A stretch of 64,000 bases of DNA from Chryseobacterium sp. SSA4.19 (GCF_022601875.1 NZ_JAKVIP010000023.1:1-64000), one strand, 5' to 3'; shown: positions 25,501 through 34,467, counted from the stretch's first letter. Notes: generated by a model from the letters alone, not told the origin. A program made the numbers and translations.

Positions 25501-28389
25501 TTTAATGATGTCCAGACTGAAAGTGTCGATTTAAAAATAAAAAATACAGAACAGCCTTTAAAAATAGAAACCGTTACATTCAGGGATAAACTGGAACCCA
25601 ATTCAAAAGAAAAATGGTCTGTAAAAGTTTCAGGCGATAAAAAAGAGAAAGTCAATGCTGAGGTTTTGGCCAATATGTATGACATGTCTCTGGACCAGTT
25701 TGCCGTGAATAATTTTACCTGGCAGAATTTATATTCTCCTTATTCCGTAGTTTCCTCGTATGATGTGAAAAATAATCTTTTGACAGAATATTATGAAAAA
25801 AGAATGAAATATTTCACCGGAAATTATGTAGAGGTTCCAGTGTTTAATTGGTTTGATAATGCTGTTTTACAAAGTCTCACGGGAAAAGTTGCAGGAGTCA
25901 GAATACGTGGTGCTGCACTTCCTGCTCCAATGGCAGAATCAAAAAGAGAAGTGGCGACTATTGAGGATAGAATAGAAGTCATTCAGAATGTTGTACCTGA
26001 GCCGGTCAAAGCTCCTAAAGTAGATACACCATCAATTGAGAAAGATTTAAATAAAATTCCGGTCCGTCAGAATCTCAACGAAACCGCTTTCTTTTATCCG
26101 GATTTAAAGACTGACTCGGAAGGAAATGTCAGCTTTGAATTTACTTCTCCGGAAGCTTTAACAAAATGGAAACTGATGTTTTTGGCCCATACCAAAGATG
26201 CGAGAGCTGCCACCCTGGAAAAAGAAGTAGTTACCCAAAAAGAATTTTCAGTAACACCGAACTATCCGAGATTTTTAAGAGAAGGTGATGAATTGAATCT
26301 CCAGTCGAAATTATCAAACCTGACAGATAAAAAGTTAAACGGTTCGGCTGCTTTACAGATTCTTGATGCGTTTACCAATGAAGATGTTTCAGAGAAATTT
26401 AGACTGAGTATGCTTACTGCGGTTTCAGGATTTAACAAAGAGCAGGCTTTTTCGCTGGATGCTAATGGAAACACGGCATTGACATGGAAACTGAAAGTGC
26501 CTGATAATGTCTCTTCAATTATTATAAAAGTCGTGGCAAAAGCAGGGAATTATTCCGACGGGGAACAGAAAGCCATAGCGGTGTTGCCTAACAGAATGCT
26601 GGTGACCGATGCAGTTCCTGTTTTTGTAAAAGAAGGCGAGACTAAAACGTTTGTTTTGGATCAGCTGAAGAATATCAATTCTACAACAGTTACCAACGTA
26701 TCAAATACGCTGGAACTGACAACGAATCCGATCTGGGAAATTATGTTTGCCCTTCCGAGCCTTAAAAATGACCAGAACAATTCTGCCGATGTGATTTTCA
26801 ATAAATGGTTTGCCGATGTATTGGCTTCGGAAATTTTTAAAGCCAACCCTAAAATGAAAACTGTTTTTGAGGAATATCAGAATAAAGGATTGCTGAATTC
26901 AAATCTGGAGAAAAATCAGGAACTGAAACAGCTGCTGCTGGAAGAAACTCCTTGGATTTTGGAAAGCAAAAATGAAAACGAACAGATGCAGAAATTAGCT
27001 TTGCTTTTTGATACGAATACCATGAGAAACTCAATAAGCCAGGATTGGGATGACCTCAGGAAATTACAAAATCCTGATGGCGGATTTTCCTGGTATCCGG
27101 GCTATCCGAGTTCGTATACGACGTCTCTTTATATTCTGAAGAATTTAGGAAAGATCAATTCATGGTTAAAAGACAGTGGAAAAGATGAACAGAAGGCCGG
27201 ACAAAACGAAGTCGTTGCAAAATTAATTCAGTATGTTGATAATGAGATCACGAAATATTATGATGTAAAGAAGGAAAACGTCTGGAATAATTCAGTAATT
27301 GATTATCTTGATACCAGGAATTACTGGGAAAAACAATATCCTCTAAAAGGAAAAGGATTAAACTTAAAATCATTGGTAAAGCAGAAGGCAAAAACTGCTA
27401 AAATCACTGATTTTACATTCTTCGGGCTGTACCGGATGGCATTATTAATCAATGATTACGGACTGAAAGAAGTGTCAGATAAATTAATGACCTACCTGAA
27501 AGAAACTTCTACAGACACTAAAACCCAAGGCATATATTGGAAACAAAACCTCGATGACTGGGGCTGGTTCAGTTCAAAAGTAGTTAATCAGGCCGGAGCT
27601 TTAGAAGCATTCAGCAAACTTAAGCCTAATGATCAGGAATTTATTGAAGATCTCAAAATATGGCTGATCACACAGAAAGAAGTAACTTCATGGGGAAGTT
27701 CAAGAGGAACAGCAGAAGTAATTTTCACGATTTTAAATTCAGGAAAATCATGGACGGGCTCTGAAAGTGACAAAGCCAACATTGTATGGGGCGGAAAAGA
27801 AGTGCAGGCCCAGGCAACCGGTTATGTAAAATCTTCTGTAAAAACAGATCTTGTAAATAAAAATCTTGCCACCGTTACCATAACAAAACCGGGTCCCGGG
27901 ATTGTGCAGGGTGGATTATTCTGGCAGTATTATGAAGATCTGGATAAAATACAGTCTTCCGAAAATTATCTTTCAGTAAACAAAGAACTGTACCGGAAAA
28001 TAAAAACCGTGAACGGTGAAGAATTGCAGAAGATCTCTCCTGAAACGCCTTTGAAAGTCGGAGATAAAGTAACGGTAAGAATGATCCTGAATACGGATCG
28101 CCCGATGGAATTTATCCATATCAAAGACATGAGAGCAGCAGGATTTGAGCCGGTAGATGTAATTTCCGGATACCAATGGAAAAACAGCTTAGGGTATTAT
28201 CAGTCTGCAAAAGATGCTTCTACGAATTTCTATATTCAGTATATGCCGAAAGGAAAATATGTATTTGAATATGATATGGTAGCCAATGCTTCCGGAAAGT
28301 TCTCCAATGGAATTACGACGATACAGAATTATTATGCACCTCAGATGAATGCTCATACGAAAGGAGAGAACGTAACCATTTCGGAATAA
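22534..28389 (+). CDS. Alpha-2-macroglobulin family protein, thioester lost
   Basis: A 1951-residue secreted protein with a signal peptide (about 1-22, ending LFAQ) and no lipobox. Macroglobulin domains follow: the MG2-type motif AIYRPGQTLYFKV lies near 550, and EEYKRPKFEVTFEPV near 650. The A2M domain motif (DSEGNVSFEFTSPEALTKWK) lies near 1190-1215 and the helical complement-like domain includes NPDGGFSWYPGYPS near 1512. Where Bacteroidota relatives carry the thioester CxEQ, residues 1417-1420 read SADV, so no covalent trap can form. Residues about 1111-1125 (LQSLTGKVAGVRIRG), in the region expected to hold the bait, copy the plug signature of SusC receptors. Bacterial members are thought to guard the periplasm against proteases. 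It is divergent from the UbiA-like gene and ends at a clear terminator. Confidence 0.92.
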   Translation: MKRFSKIFVLLLLLLDFSQLFAQKYYDEQWKKVEENTKKGIYKSNLPLILNIQNQAMKENNALQLIRSLKSEFSILNRTAENDQNNAASKFFTKILNTEKQMKGDEKIILEILSNNFLLDYYHQNSWKINSRTNLNSQDLSQIETWSKLDFKEYLTKSFGQLDQKKAEMKKISLVKYKDLFLNIKDIAYFPTLADWYTLKKIDFLSDNGLFTKNELTENKKQIDAAYDELISQNTGNSKLYFLHQKLERNCSFNSCKDKLEQLQKLVKSNVEGDYKVVIMEQVMDELMAKKQEKEALTVAREAKSQYPKSPFIENIKNKEQEITVPSLNLHYEQQTQSNLPIHLVAEHKNVSGFNLNIYEVKEDFTFFFQYAANSYSDLYGKIKKNLVRKETYQLPDSKDYRAHSTSLEIQPLPPGIYIAEYTVLGGENNDRQNFYFLVSNNKIIYQKKAGKDINANELKLVNSESGKAVVNENLIFYEFVNGKTLTKTSGKTDGKGVFKYPAGKEYYRRYLIQQPKTNNYQIFNAYGESDYSEENLNNQIRTKAQIFTDRAIYRPGQTLYFKVINTKIDKEIESVASGIKQKIILTDANGQEVSTQDFTTNEFGSYHGSFILPKGKLNGTFYLRTDNETQGYKNIQVEEYKRPKFEVTFEPVKDEYKYGQTIELKGKTIMFSGVALSNTTVQYEIKKQNIRWRYFSWYPQDNDNENSILGEAKTDDKGEFIIRLDLQKDEKIEGIQIDNYKINASVTDISGETQSAETNLKVASVSHYIDAGSIKDAFTDENVQLNVGTKNYNGQNLKKPYQVKLSKLESPDRVFRDNFKPEVQDLPKFSRQEFISKFPHDLYDRNDEMGHWKVSSVILNGLKRSEESLNLGKLEAGDYKLELYNIEGKDTIKSVQNFSVWDKKLLKAGQKTFLTVIEPVNEFSRGEKAIVYAYSAVPDALVHIFIQDGSGKTISDVREFKNGVLEYMVDIPMDKSVSVLNLQFQMVAFNDVQTESVDLKIKNTEQPLKIETVTFRDKLEPNSKEKWSVKVSGDKKEKVNAEVLANMYDMSLDQFAVNNFTWQNLYSPYSVVSSYDVKNNLLTEYYEKRMKYFTGNYVEVPVFNWFDNAVLQSLTGKVAGVRIRGAALPAPMAESKREVATIEDRIEVIQNVVPEPVKAPKVDTPSIEKDLNKIPVRQNLNETAFFYPDLKTDSEGNVSFEFTSPEALTKWKLMFLAHTKDARAATLEKEVVTQKEFSVTPNYPRFLREGDELNLQSKLSNLTDKKLNGSAALQILDAFTNEDVSEKFRLSMLTAVSGFNKEQAFSLDANGNTALTWKLKVPDNVSSIIIKVVAKAGNYSDGEQKAIAVLPNRMLVTDAVPVFVKEGETKTFVLDQLKNINSTTVTNVSNTLELTTNPIWEIMFALPSLKNDQNNSADVIFNKWFADVLASEIFKANPKMKTVFEEYQNKGLLNSNLEKNQELKQLLLEETPWILESKNENEQMQKLALLFDTNTMRNSISQDWDDLRKLQNPDGGFSWYPGYPSSYTTSLYILKNLGKINSWLKDSGKDEQKAGQNEVVAKLIQYVDNEITKYYDVKKENVWNNSVIDYLDTRNYWEKQYPLKGKGLNLKSLVKQKAKTAKITDFTFFGLYRMALLINDYGLKEVSDKLMTYLKETSTDTKTQGIYWKQNLDDWGWFSSKVVNQAGALEAFSKLKPNDQEFIEDLKIWLITQKEVTSWGSSRGTAEVIFTILNSGKSWTGSESDKANIVWGGKEVQAQATGYVKSSVKTDLVNKNLATVTITKPGPGIVQGGLFWQYYEDLDKIQSSENYLSVNKELYRKIKTVNGEELQKISPETPLKVGDKVTVRMILNTDRPMEFIHIKDMRAAGFEPVDVISGYQWKNSLGYYQSAKDASTNFYIQYMPKGKYVFEYDMVANASGKFSNGITTIQNYYAPQMNAHTKGENVTISE

Positions 28390-28410
28390 TAAAAAACAAC
28401 CATCATCAGA

Positions 28411-28440
28411 AAACGGCTTCTTTTTAAGAGCCGTTTTTTT
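28411..28440 (+). terminator. Terminator after the alpha-2-macroglobulin gene
   Basis: AAACGGCT and AGCCGTTT form an inverted repeat around TCTTTTTAAG, with seven T residues following (28434-28440). A TATCTTTG promoter-like box (28440-28447) begins at its last T, so the SWIM gene probably has its own start. Confidence 0.8.
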
Positions 28441-28460
28441 ATCTTTGGGAAAAAATTCAG

Positions 28461-30113
28461 ATGTATAACCTGTCGGACCTGCAAAACCAGTTTTCAAAAC
28501 AGAAAATCAATAAGGTGAAAAAATTCAGCATACGTGAATTTGAAGAAACTGAAAAGAACCGTTTTGTCTGTTTTGTAGATGAAGAAACAGCATCTTATGA
28601 TGTAGGTCTGGTATTAAATTCAGAATCTGAAATTACGGAGTATTCATGTGAATGCGGCAGTAAGGATTTCTGCCTTCATGTTCTGGCTATGGGGATTTTT
28701 ATGTCGCAAAATAAAGCTGGCAAAATATCTTCACCGAAAAGAGCCAAAAAGAAAACCACTGAAGCGGAACTCGCGATGGAAGATCTCAATTCAGATGAGC
28801 TTAAAGGCTGGTTGCTGGAATTTTTCAAAAAAAACAAAGATGCGGAAATGCAGTTTATGCTCAATTTCGGGCAGAAGAAAAAAGAATTTTCAGAAATCGA
28901 AATCTCAGAGCTTATTAAAAATACAGTTGCCTCGGTAGCAGGAAAGAGGAAAAGCTTAACCGCACCGGAAGTTAAAAAGCTGGTTGATCTTCTGGCCAAG
29001 GCATTGGAACCGGTAGAGCAGTATCTCATGCAGAATCCGGATAAAAAAGAAAGCATCAAAAAGTTTCTATGGTTGAGTGACCATATTTCCATGTTAAAGA
29101 TGAAGATTTTCTTTTCAGGAACAAGGATAGATACTTTTCAGAAAAAATTAAGAGAACGCTTTGTTGCCCATATTAATCAGATAAAAGATGTTGACCTTTG
29201 GAAAGGGCTGGCTGCCGAAAACTGGTATCTGTTTCTGAGAAGTGAAGATTCTATAACGTTCGATTTTTACGATTTCATCAAAGAAGTATACCATGCCAGT
29301 AACCCCGATCAGAAATTATATATTGCCGAAATGGTAAGGGAGGAAATTAAAGTCTGGGAAAAAACAGGTTTTAAATTGAGGACTTCCCTTAAAGAGGATA
29401 TGCTGGAAATCATTGCCGAAAACGAATTTTTCACGGAACTTCAAAACTACTTTAATATTGAAAAATATGAAAATTCCTATAACCTGAAAGTCATCGGTGA
29501 ACTTCTGAAAATAAATCCTAAGAAAGCGGAAAAAGTCTGTAAAATGATCATCGAAACCAATGTAAATGAAAGATTTGATCCACCATATTATGCCATTCTG
29601 GAAACAATATATAAAGAAGACGGCAGCCCGGAAGATCTGGCTTACATCAAAAGAAAAAGATTCTGGGAGACACTTTCCCTGAAAGACTATATTTTCATTG
29701 CAGAAAACGACGCCGATACGGAGGAATTCAAAAAGTTCAGGATCAGGATCCTGGGTTTCCTGAAAAACTCTTTTAACAATTATCCGGAAAGTACAGGACT
29801 GTATTTTGGCATTCTGGATTATGAAAAGAATTATAAAAAGATGCTCGACGTTATCGACAGCAACACCCCGACTTCCGTCATTAACTTATATGCAGAACAA
29901 TTATATTTAACCAATAAAAACAAGTTTCTGATGGTAGTGAGATCGCGGAATGAATGGAACAGTAAGGAAGAAGATGAAGAAGTACTGGCCGCTTTCCTGG
30001 CTTCAAAATACGATGCAGGCCAGCTGGATGATTCTTTTGCCAAAAAATACTACGGTTTCGGATCAGACCGTTTTTCGAAAAAAGTTTTAGCTAAAGCAGG
30101 ACTCTTTAAGTAG
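28461..30113 (+). CDS. SWIM zinc-finger protein
   Basis: A 550-residue cytosolic protein. The SWIM motif CxC-x5-CxH is complete: C63, C65, C71, H73 in SCECGSKDFCLHVLAMG. The rest is helical and charged with no helicase or transposase motif, unlike the SWIM domains attached to SWI2/SNF2 enzymes. SWIM domains bind nucleic acid or protein partners through zinc. A 5-bp hairpin with a T run over the stop codon (30101-30120) may act as a weak terminator. Neighbours give no functional clue. The role is unknown. Confidence 0.8.
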   Translation: MYNLSDLQNQFSKQKINKVKKFSIREFEETEKNRFVCFVDEETASYDVGLVLNSESEITEYSCECGSKDFCLHVLAMGIFMSQNKAGKISSPKRAKKKTTEAELAMEDLNSDELKGWLLEFFKKNKDAEMQFMLNFGQKKKEFSEIEISELIKNTVASVAGKRKSLTAPEVKKLVDLLAKALEPVEQYLMQNPDKKESIKKFLWLSDHISMLKMKIFFSGTRIDTFQKKLRERFVAHINQIKDVDLWKGLAAENWYLFLRSEDSITFDFYDFIKEVYHASNPDQKLYIAEMVREEIKVWEKTGFKLRTSLKEDMLEIIAENEFFTELQNYFNIEKYENSYNLKVIGELLKINPKKAEKVCKMIIETNVNERFDPPYYAILETIYKEDGSPEDLAYIKRKRFWETLSLKDYIFIAENDADTEEFKKFRIRILGFLKNSFNNYPESTGLYFGILDYEKNYKKMLDVIDSNTPTSVINLYAEQLYLTNKNKFLMVVRSRNEWNSKEEDEEVLAAFLASKYDAGQLDDSFAKKYYGFGSDRFSKKVLAKAGLFK

Positions 30114-30406
30114 AGTTTTTCTTTAAAGCTAACAAAAAAGATTTGGTATTTTATCATCGTCACTTCGGGTTAGGTTTTGAAAAAATCATATTGAGAATTT
30201 ATTGATTAAAAACTGCGTTTGATTTTTTATAAAATCCTGATGCTTTTAAACCGGCCAGTTGTGTCATTAACAGGAGAAAACTACCGGTTCCCGTCCTCAC
30301 TCTTCCAGTTCTTTATTCCGGATACCAATTCAAAAAACAAAATTAATTTGATATAGTTTCTGTATCGAAAAACTGATATATTTGTCTTTTAAGAATCAGA
30401 CTAACT
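30114..30406. promoter_or_regulatory. Intergenic region with a candidate promoter for the DUF1569 gene
   Basis: No gene is seen in these 293 bp. TATATTTG at 30377-30384, with TTTC 16 bp upstream (30357-30360), lies 23 bp before the ATG at 30407 and is a plausible -7 box. The remaining sequence shows no repeats or stable hairpins by eye. Confidence 0.35.
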
Positions 30407-30862
30407 ATGGAAAATGTTTTTGATGCAAAAATAGCCCGGCAATACATCGACAGGATTAATAAGTTGACTCCGGAAACAGAGGGATTATGGGGAAAAATGA
30501 CCGTTGACCAGATGCTGGCACACTGTAACGTATCTTATGAAATGGTATATGAGACTGAAAAACATAAAAAGCCGGGAGCGATTGCAAAGTTTATTTTAAA
30601 AACATTTGTAAAACCTAAGGTGGTCGGTGAGAAAGCTTATTCCAAAAACAGTCCTACTGCGCCTCAGTTCATTATGACTGAAAGAAAGGATTTTGCAGAA
30701 GAAAAAAAGCGGTTGATCGGGTTTATCCAGAAGACCCAGCAGTTGGGTGCTTCTGCCTTTGACGGAAAAGATTCTTTTAATTTCGGGAAACTGAAAGCCG
30801 AAGAATGGAGCAATATGTTTGCAAAGCACCTGAATCATCACCTCGCACAATTTGGAGTATAA
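30407..30862 (+). CDS. DUF1569 / DinB-like protein
   Basis: A 151-residue small helical protein. The sequence LWGKMTVDQMLAHCNVSYEMVYETE and the C-terminal AKHLNHHLAQFGV fit the DUF1569 branch of the DinB/YfiT-like four-helix bundle. Histidines at H45 and in the C-terminal HLNHH group are in the positions expected for metal binding. Some DinB-like proteins are thiol-dependent transferases (bacillithiol or mycothiol), but no substrate can be assigned here. It has its own promoter-like sequence upstream and no obvious operon partner. Confidence 0.78.
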   Translation: MENVFDAKIARQYIDRINKLTPETEGLWGKMTVDQMLAHCNVSYEMVYETEKHKKPGAIAKFILKTFVKPKVVGEKAYSKNSPTAPQFIMTERKDFAEEKKRLIGFIQKTQQLGASAFDGKDSFNFGKLKAEEWSNMFAKHLNHHLAQFGV

Positions 30863-30929
30863 GTTCAGATAAAAAGCATCTGTTTGCTTTCTTATTTAAA
30901 GTTATATATAAATAAACCTATACAATCGC

Positions 30930-31397
30930 ATGAAGAAAATTTTACTGTTTTTTGTTCTTATTTCCCATTTTATTTCTGCACAGATGCCGGATATTTCAGA
31001 CGTTTGGCTGAACAATAGCAAGGCCTATGCCGGGACCATAGGGAGTGAAAATCAGGAGATTAAACTTAAAATTAATATTTCCGAACAGAATAAGAAAAAT
31101 GATCAGGAGTACTTTGTTTCAGGATATACACTGGTCGATAAAAATTATACGCGCTTTGAAGGAAAGCTGACCATTACCCAGTATAAAGATGCCAGGAAAA
31201 AAGGCACGGTATACGCTAAATATGAGCTGACGGAAGAAAGCAAGGGAAAACATTCGGGAATATTTACAGGAAGGTTTGTATATACCTTCAGATGGAACAA
31301 AGAAATGCAGAAAACAGAATCTCCGTATATAGAGCTGATCGGTGACTGGAAAAGCTACGATGGAACATTGGATTTTAAAACAACGATTAAAAATTAG
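30930..31397 (+). CDS. Small secreted protein of unknown function
   Basis: A 155-residue exported protein: signal peptide of about 18 residues (ending FISAQ), then a beta-rich domain with alternating polar and hydrophobic residues (KLKINISEQ, YFVSGYTLVDKNYTRFEG, TGRFVYTFRW). I do not recognise a family. The pattern suggests a small beta barrel or lipocalin-like fold, and the closing IELIGDWKSYDGTLDFKT resembles a ligand-barrel strand. The VOC gene starts 9 bp later, so the two are likely cotranscribed. Confidence 0.7.
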   Translation: MKKILLFFVLISHFISAQMPDISDVWLNNSKAYAGTIGSENQEIKLKINISEQNKKNDQEYFVSGYTLVDKNYTRFEGKLTITQYKDARKKGTVYAKYELTEESKGKHSGIFTGRFVYTFRWNKEMQKTESPYIELIGDWKSYDGTLDFKTTIKN

Positions 31398-31406
31398 TAA
31401 TTATAT

Positions 31407-31778
31407 ATGAAATTAGGAGCATTTTCAATCAGTTTAAGTGTGAAAGACCTTCAGAAATCTAAAGATTTCTATGAAAAGTTAGGCTTCAGCAAAATGGGTG
31501 GAAGTATGGATCAGAATTACCTCATTATGAAAAACGAAGACCATATCATTGGTCTTTTTCAGGCAATGTTTGACGGGAATATGCTGACATTTAATCCTGG
31601 ATGGGATCAGAATGCTCAAAATATAGAGGTCTTTGATGACGTCCGAGCTATCCAGAAACAGCTAAAGGAAAAAGGAGTGGAAATACAGAAAGAAGCTGAC
31701 GAAACCACTTCCGGACCGGAACATATTTATCTTAAAGATCCTGATGGAAATATGATTCTCATAGACCAGCACAGATAA
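31407..31778 (+). CDS. VOC-family (glyoxalase-like) protein
   Basis: A 123-residue cytosolic protein of the vicinal-oxygen-chelate superfamily. Two beta-alpha-beta-beta-beta modules are visible: SISLSVKDLQKSKDFYEKLGFSK first, then a second half ending HIYLKDPDGNMILIDQH. The final glutamate-type metal ligand seen in glyoxalase I is replaced by the ILIDQ ending, so it need not be a glyoxalase. Family members include dioxygenases, isomerases and antibiotic-binding proteins. It lies 9 bp after the small secreted protein gene. A second VOC gene follows at 31890. Confidence 0.85.
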   Translation: MKLGAFSISLSVKDLQKSKDFYEKLGFSKMGGSMDQNYLIMKNEDHIIGLFQAMFDGNMLTFNPGWDQNAQNIEVFDDVRAIQKQLKEKGVEIQKEADETTSGPEHIYLKDPDGNMILIDQHR

Positions 31779-31889
31779 TATTAAATAAGATAAATTAAAG
31801 TATCAGTCTTAGTGCATTAAAAAGATGGTTGGATTGAGAAACTTTAAATCTGACATCTCTATTTTAAATATATTCAACAAAACGATAGT

Positions 31890-32336
31890 ATGGCTACAGT
31901 AAACGTATATCTTACATTCAATGGAAACTGCCGCGAAGCATTTGAATTTTACCGGTCAGTTTTCGGAACAGAATTTCCTTACATCGGAACGTTTGGGGAA
32001 ATGCCTCCGATGGAAGGCCACGAACTTTCTGAAGAAGACAAAAACAAAGTTATGCATGTAACGCTTCCGATTTCTAAAGAAACCATGTTATTGGGAAGTG
32101 ATACAACCGGAGAATCACTTTCCGGTCATCAACAGGGAAATAACTTTTCTATTTCCATCAATGCAGAATCTAAAGAAGAAGCTGATATATTGTTTAATGG
32201 GCTTTCTGCAGGAGGGAAAGTTACCATGCCTATGGAAGATACTTTCTGGGGTGCATATTTCGGAATGTTTACCGATAAATTCGGCATCAATTGGATGGTC
32301 AATTATGATGATCCTGCAAAAGTACAACATCAGTAA
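31890..32336 (+). CDS. VOC-family protein, PhnB-like
   Basis: A 148-residue protein resembling the PhnB / 3-demethylubiquinone-methyltransferase-like branch of the VOC superfamily. It opens with VNVYLTFNGNCREAFEFYRSVFG, contains HVTLPISKETMLLGSD in the centre and DTFWGAYFGMFTDKFGINWMVNY at the end. These are family hallmarks. The role of PhnB-like proteins is not established; the name does not imply phosphonate use. It is separated from the first VOC gene by 111 bp, so a separate promoter is possible. Confidence 0.87.
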   Translation: MATVNVYLTFNGNCREAFEFYRSVFGTEFPYIGTFGEMPPMEGHELSEEDKNKVMHVTLPISKETMLLGSDTTGESLSGHQQGNNFSISINAESKEEADILFNGLSAGGKVTMPMEDTFWGAYFGMFTDKFGINWMVNYDDPAKVQHQ

Positions 32337-32613
32337 AAATAAGTCAGAACAATACCGTCCAGCCGTCAAAATATATTGCCGGTTTCTTTATTGATGAGCA
32401 TATTTAAATGTAGCTGGATTTTTGAACACGCTGTAAGTTGGTATTGAAAACCAAATATGACAAAGGAATTACAAATTCTATTCTCCTAATCAGTTTGGTT
32501 TGTATTGCTTAAATCTGCACATCATTAGGTCATTAAAATAATTTTTGCTATTATTGATAATTGGTATTGAATTTAGTCATTCGATAGATATTAATAATAA
32601 ATTGGCGTAGCAG
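32337..32613. other. Intergenic region without recognised gene
   Basis: This AT-rich stretch of 277 bp shows two short copies of TTGGTATTGAA (near 32437 and 32560) and no open frame with a plausible start. No promoter or terminator could be called with confidence. Confidence 0.3.
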
Positions 32614-33288
32614 ATGAAAAAGATAAGATTGTTGGCATTAAGTGTTTTTACTCTCGGGACAACATTTGCACAGGCCCAGGAAAATGATCTTGGAGCTTGG
32701 TACATGTATTTTGGAAATAATAAAATCAGCAAAAAGCTGAACTTCCATAACGAAATCCAGTACCGGAATTTTAATGCAGCAGGAGATCTTGAGCAGTTGC
32801 TGGTCCGCACAGGGATTGGTTATGACCTTACGGAAAACAACAATAATATTTTATTGGGGTATGGCTTTATCTTAAGCCAGCCTTATATCAACGGTGAAAA
32901 AACTGAAAATACTGAGCACCGGATTTTCCAGCAATATATTACAAAGCAAAAGTTCGGACGTTTTAACATCCAGCATCGTTACCGCTTGGAAGAACGGTTT
33001 CTTGAGGACGATTTCCGGATGAGGTTCAGATATTACGTAGGCTTTAATATACCAATTACTAATAAGGAAATGCTTCCCAAAACCATCTATGCTTCAGCTT
33101 ATAATGAAATTTTCCTTCACCTTAATAGTCCGGTTTTCGACAGGAACAGGGTGTACGTAGCACTGGGATACGTGATTAATAAAAATATGAGAATTGAAGC
33201 CGGCTATATGAATCAGATTCAGGAAAATAAAAACCGTGGGCAGATCCAGATCGGATTTTACAACAATATTCCTTTTACAAAAAATTAA
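32614..33288 (+). CDS. DUF2490 outer-membrane-like protein
   Basis: A 224-residue exported protein with a signal peptide (about 1-21, ending AQAQ) and the DUF2490 pattern: LGAWYMYFGNNKISKKLNFHNEIQYR, NNILLGYGFILSQPY, RLEERFLEDDFRMRFRYYVG, MRIEAGYMNQIQ. Alternating strands with aromatic ends suggest an eight- to ten-strand beta barrel in the outer membrane. The function of the family is unknown. It is transcribed alone, with 156 bp to the next gene. Confidence 0.85.
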   Translation: MKKIRLLALSVFTLGTTFAQAQENDLGAWYMYFGNNKISKKLNFHNEIQYRNFNAAGDLEQLLVRTGIGYDLTENNNNILLGYGFILSQPYINGEKTENTEHRIFQQYITKQKFGRFNIQHRYRLEERFLEDDFRMRFRYYVGFNIPITNKEMLPKTIYASAYNEIFLHLNSPVFDRNRVYVALGYVINKNMRIEAGYMNQIQENKNRGQIQIGFYNNIPFTKN

Positions 33289-33444
33289 AAAATCGCGGCT
33301 AAACAGGTTAACGAGCATTCATTAGGCGCTCTGAAGTTAAATAATATCCCCGCATAAGGATTACAATTTTGTCAACATCTTCCTGAAATGGACAGAGTGG
33401 AATAAAATTTTACTAATTTTGGAGAAATTATTTTAAAAAAATTA

Positions 33445-34467
33445 ATGAAAAAAAATATGATAGCGGGATTGGCCGCAATTCTGTTGCTGGCATCTTGTAA
33501 AAATGATAAAAAGATTCTTGATTCCTTGGCGGATTATAATAACTCCATGGAACAGAAAGGATATCATTTCGGTGATAAGCTGAACCTGCCAAAAGAGGTA
33601 ACCGATGATGCAGAAAGTATCTCCATCAGTTTTGGGGACAAGGAAACCTCAAGCCTTACTGTTGATCCGAAATTTTTCACTTTAGGAGATAATGCGGTGA
33701 CTTTCAATATTAAAACAACAGGAGGTGAAACGCTTACCCAGGATGCTACCATTAATGTTTTTGCAAAGAATCCTGAAAAAAATATAGCTTACGAAATTGT
33801 TGCTGAATATCCTCATGATCCCAAAAATTTTGTTCAGGGATTCCAGGTTGAAGGCAATACCATCTATGAAAGTGACGGACAGAACGGATCTTCACAGATT
33901 CTGAAATATACGTTGGGAACAACAACACCTCTGGCTTCAACCAAGCAGGGCCAGCAGGATTTTTCTGAAGGAAGTACGATTGTAGGAGATAAAGTATATC
34001 AATTAACCTGGCAGAGTAAAAAAGGATACATTTATGATAAAAACTCACTGAAGTTATTGTCTGAATTTCCGTATCCGAATGTTTTGGGAGAAGGCTGGGG
34101 ACTGACGTATGACGGGAAAAACCTGATTGCATCAGACGGAAGCAAGCTTCTGTATTTCCTGGATCCTGCTGATCCTTCTAAGTTGATAAAGTATATTGCC
34201 GTAGCAGGAAGCTCGAAGATTTATGATCAGCTTAATGAACTTGAGTATCACAACGGATTTATCTATGCAAATGTATGGCAGAAACCGGTTGTTCTTAAAA
34301 TCAATCCTTCAAATGGAGAAGTGGTCGGAACCTTTGATTTTACAGAAATTGCCAGGCAGAATACCAAAGGAAGCGATGATGTGCTGAACGGAATTGCTTT
34401 TAAAGGTGAGAATATGCTGGTAACCGGTAAAAACTGGTCGAAAATTTATGAAGTGGCCATCAAATAG
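33445..34467 (+). CDS. Glutaminyl-peptide cyclotransferase lipoprotein, copy 1
   Basis: A 340-residue lipoprotein (lipobox LLASC, C18). An N-terminal immunoglobulin-like part (about 25-110) precedes a plant-type (PF05096) five-bladed propeller: YEIVAEYPHDPKNFVQGFQVEGNTIYESDG, GEGWGLTYDGKNLIASDGS, LNELEYHNGFIYANVWQKP, VLNGIAFKGENMLVTGKNW. The enzyme converts N-terminal glutamine or glutamate of secreted proteins to pyroglutamate, which protects against aminopeptidases; signal peptidase in Bacteroidota often cleaves before Q. A close paralogue follows after 22 bp, so the two are a tandem duplication and likely one operon. A TAATTTTG -7-like box lies at 33414-33421. Confidence 0.9.
   Translation: MKKNMIAGLAAILLLASCKNDKKILDSLADYNNSMEQKGYHFGDKLNLPKEVTDDAESISISFGDKETSSLTVDPKFFTLGDNAVTFNIKTTGGETLTQDATINVFAKNPEKNIAYEIVAEYPHDPKNFVQGFQVEGNTIYESDGQNGSSQILKYTLGTTTPLASTKQGQQDFSEGSTIVGDKVYQLTWQSKKGYIYDKNSLKLLSEFPYPNVLGEGWGLTYDGKNLIASDGSKLLYFLDPADPSKLIKYIAVAGSSKIYDQLNELEYHNGFIYANVWQKPVVLKINPSNGEVVGTFDFTEIARQNTKGSDDVLNGIAFKGENMLVTGKNWSKIYEVAIK

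Noticed and set aside
33752..34132. Minus-strand open frame of 126 codons opposite the first cyclotransferase
   Set aside because: It has no recognisable domain, and the plus-strand frame is clearly coding and has a paralogue.
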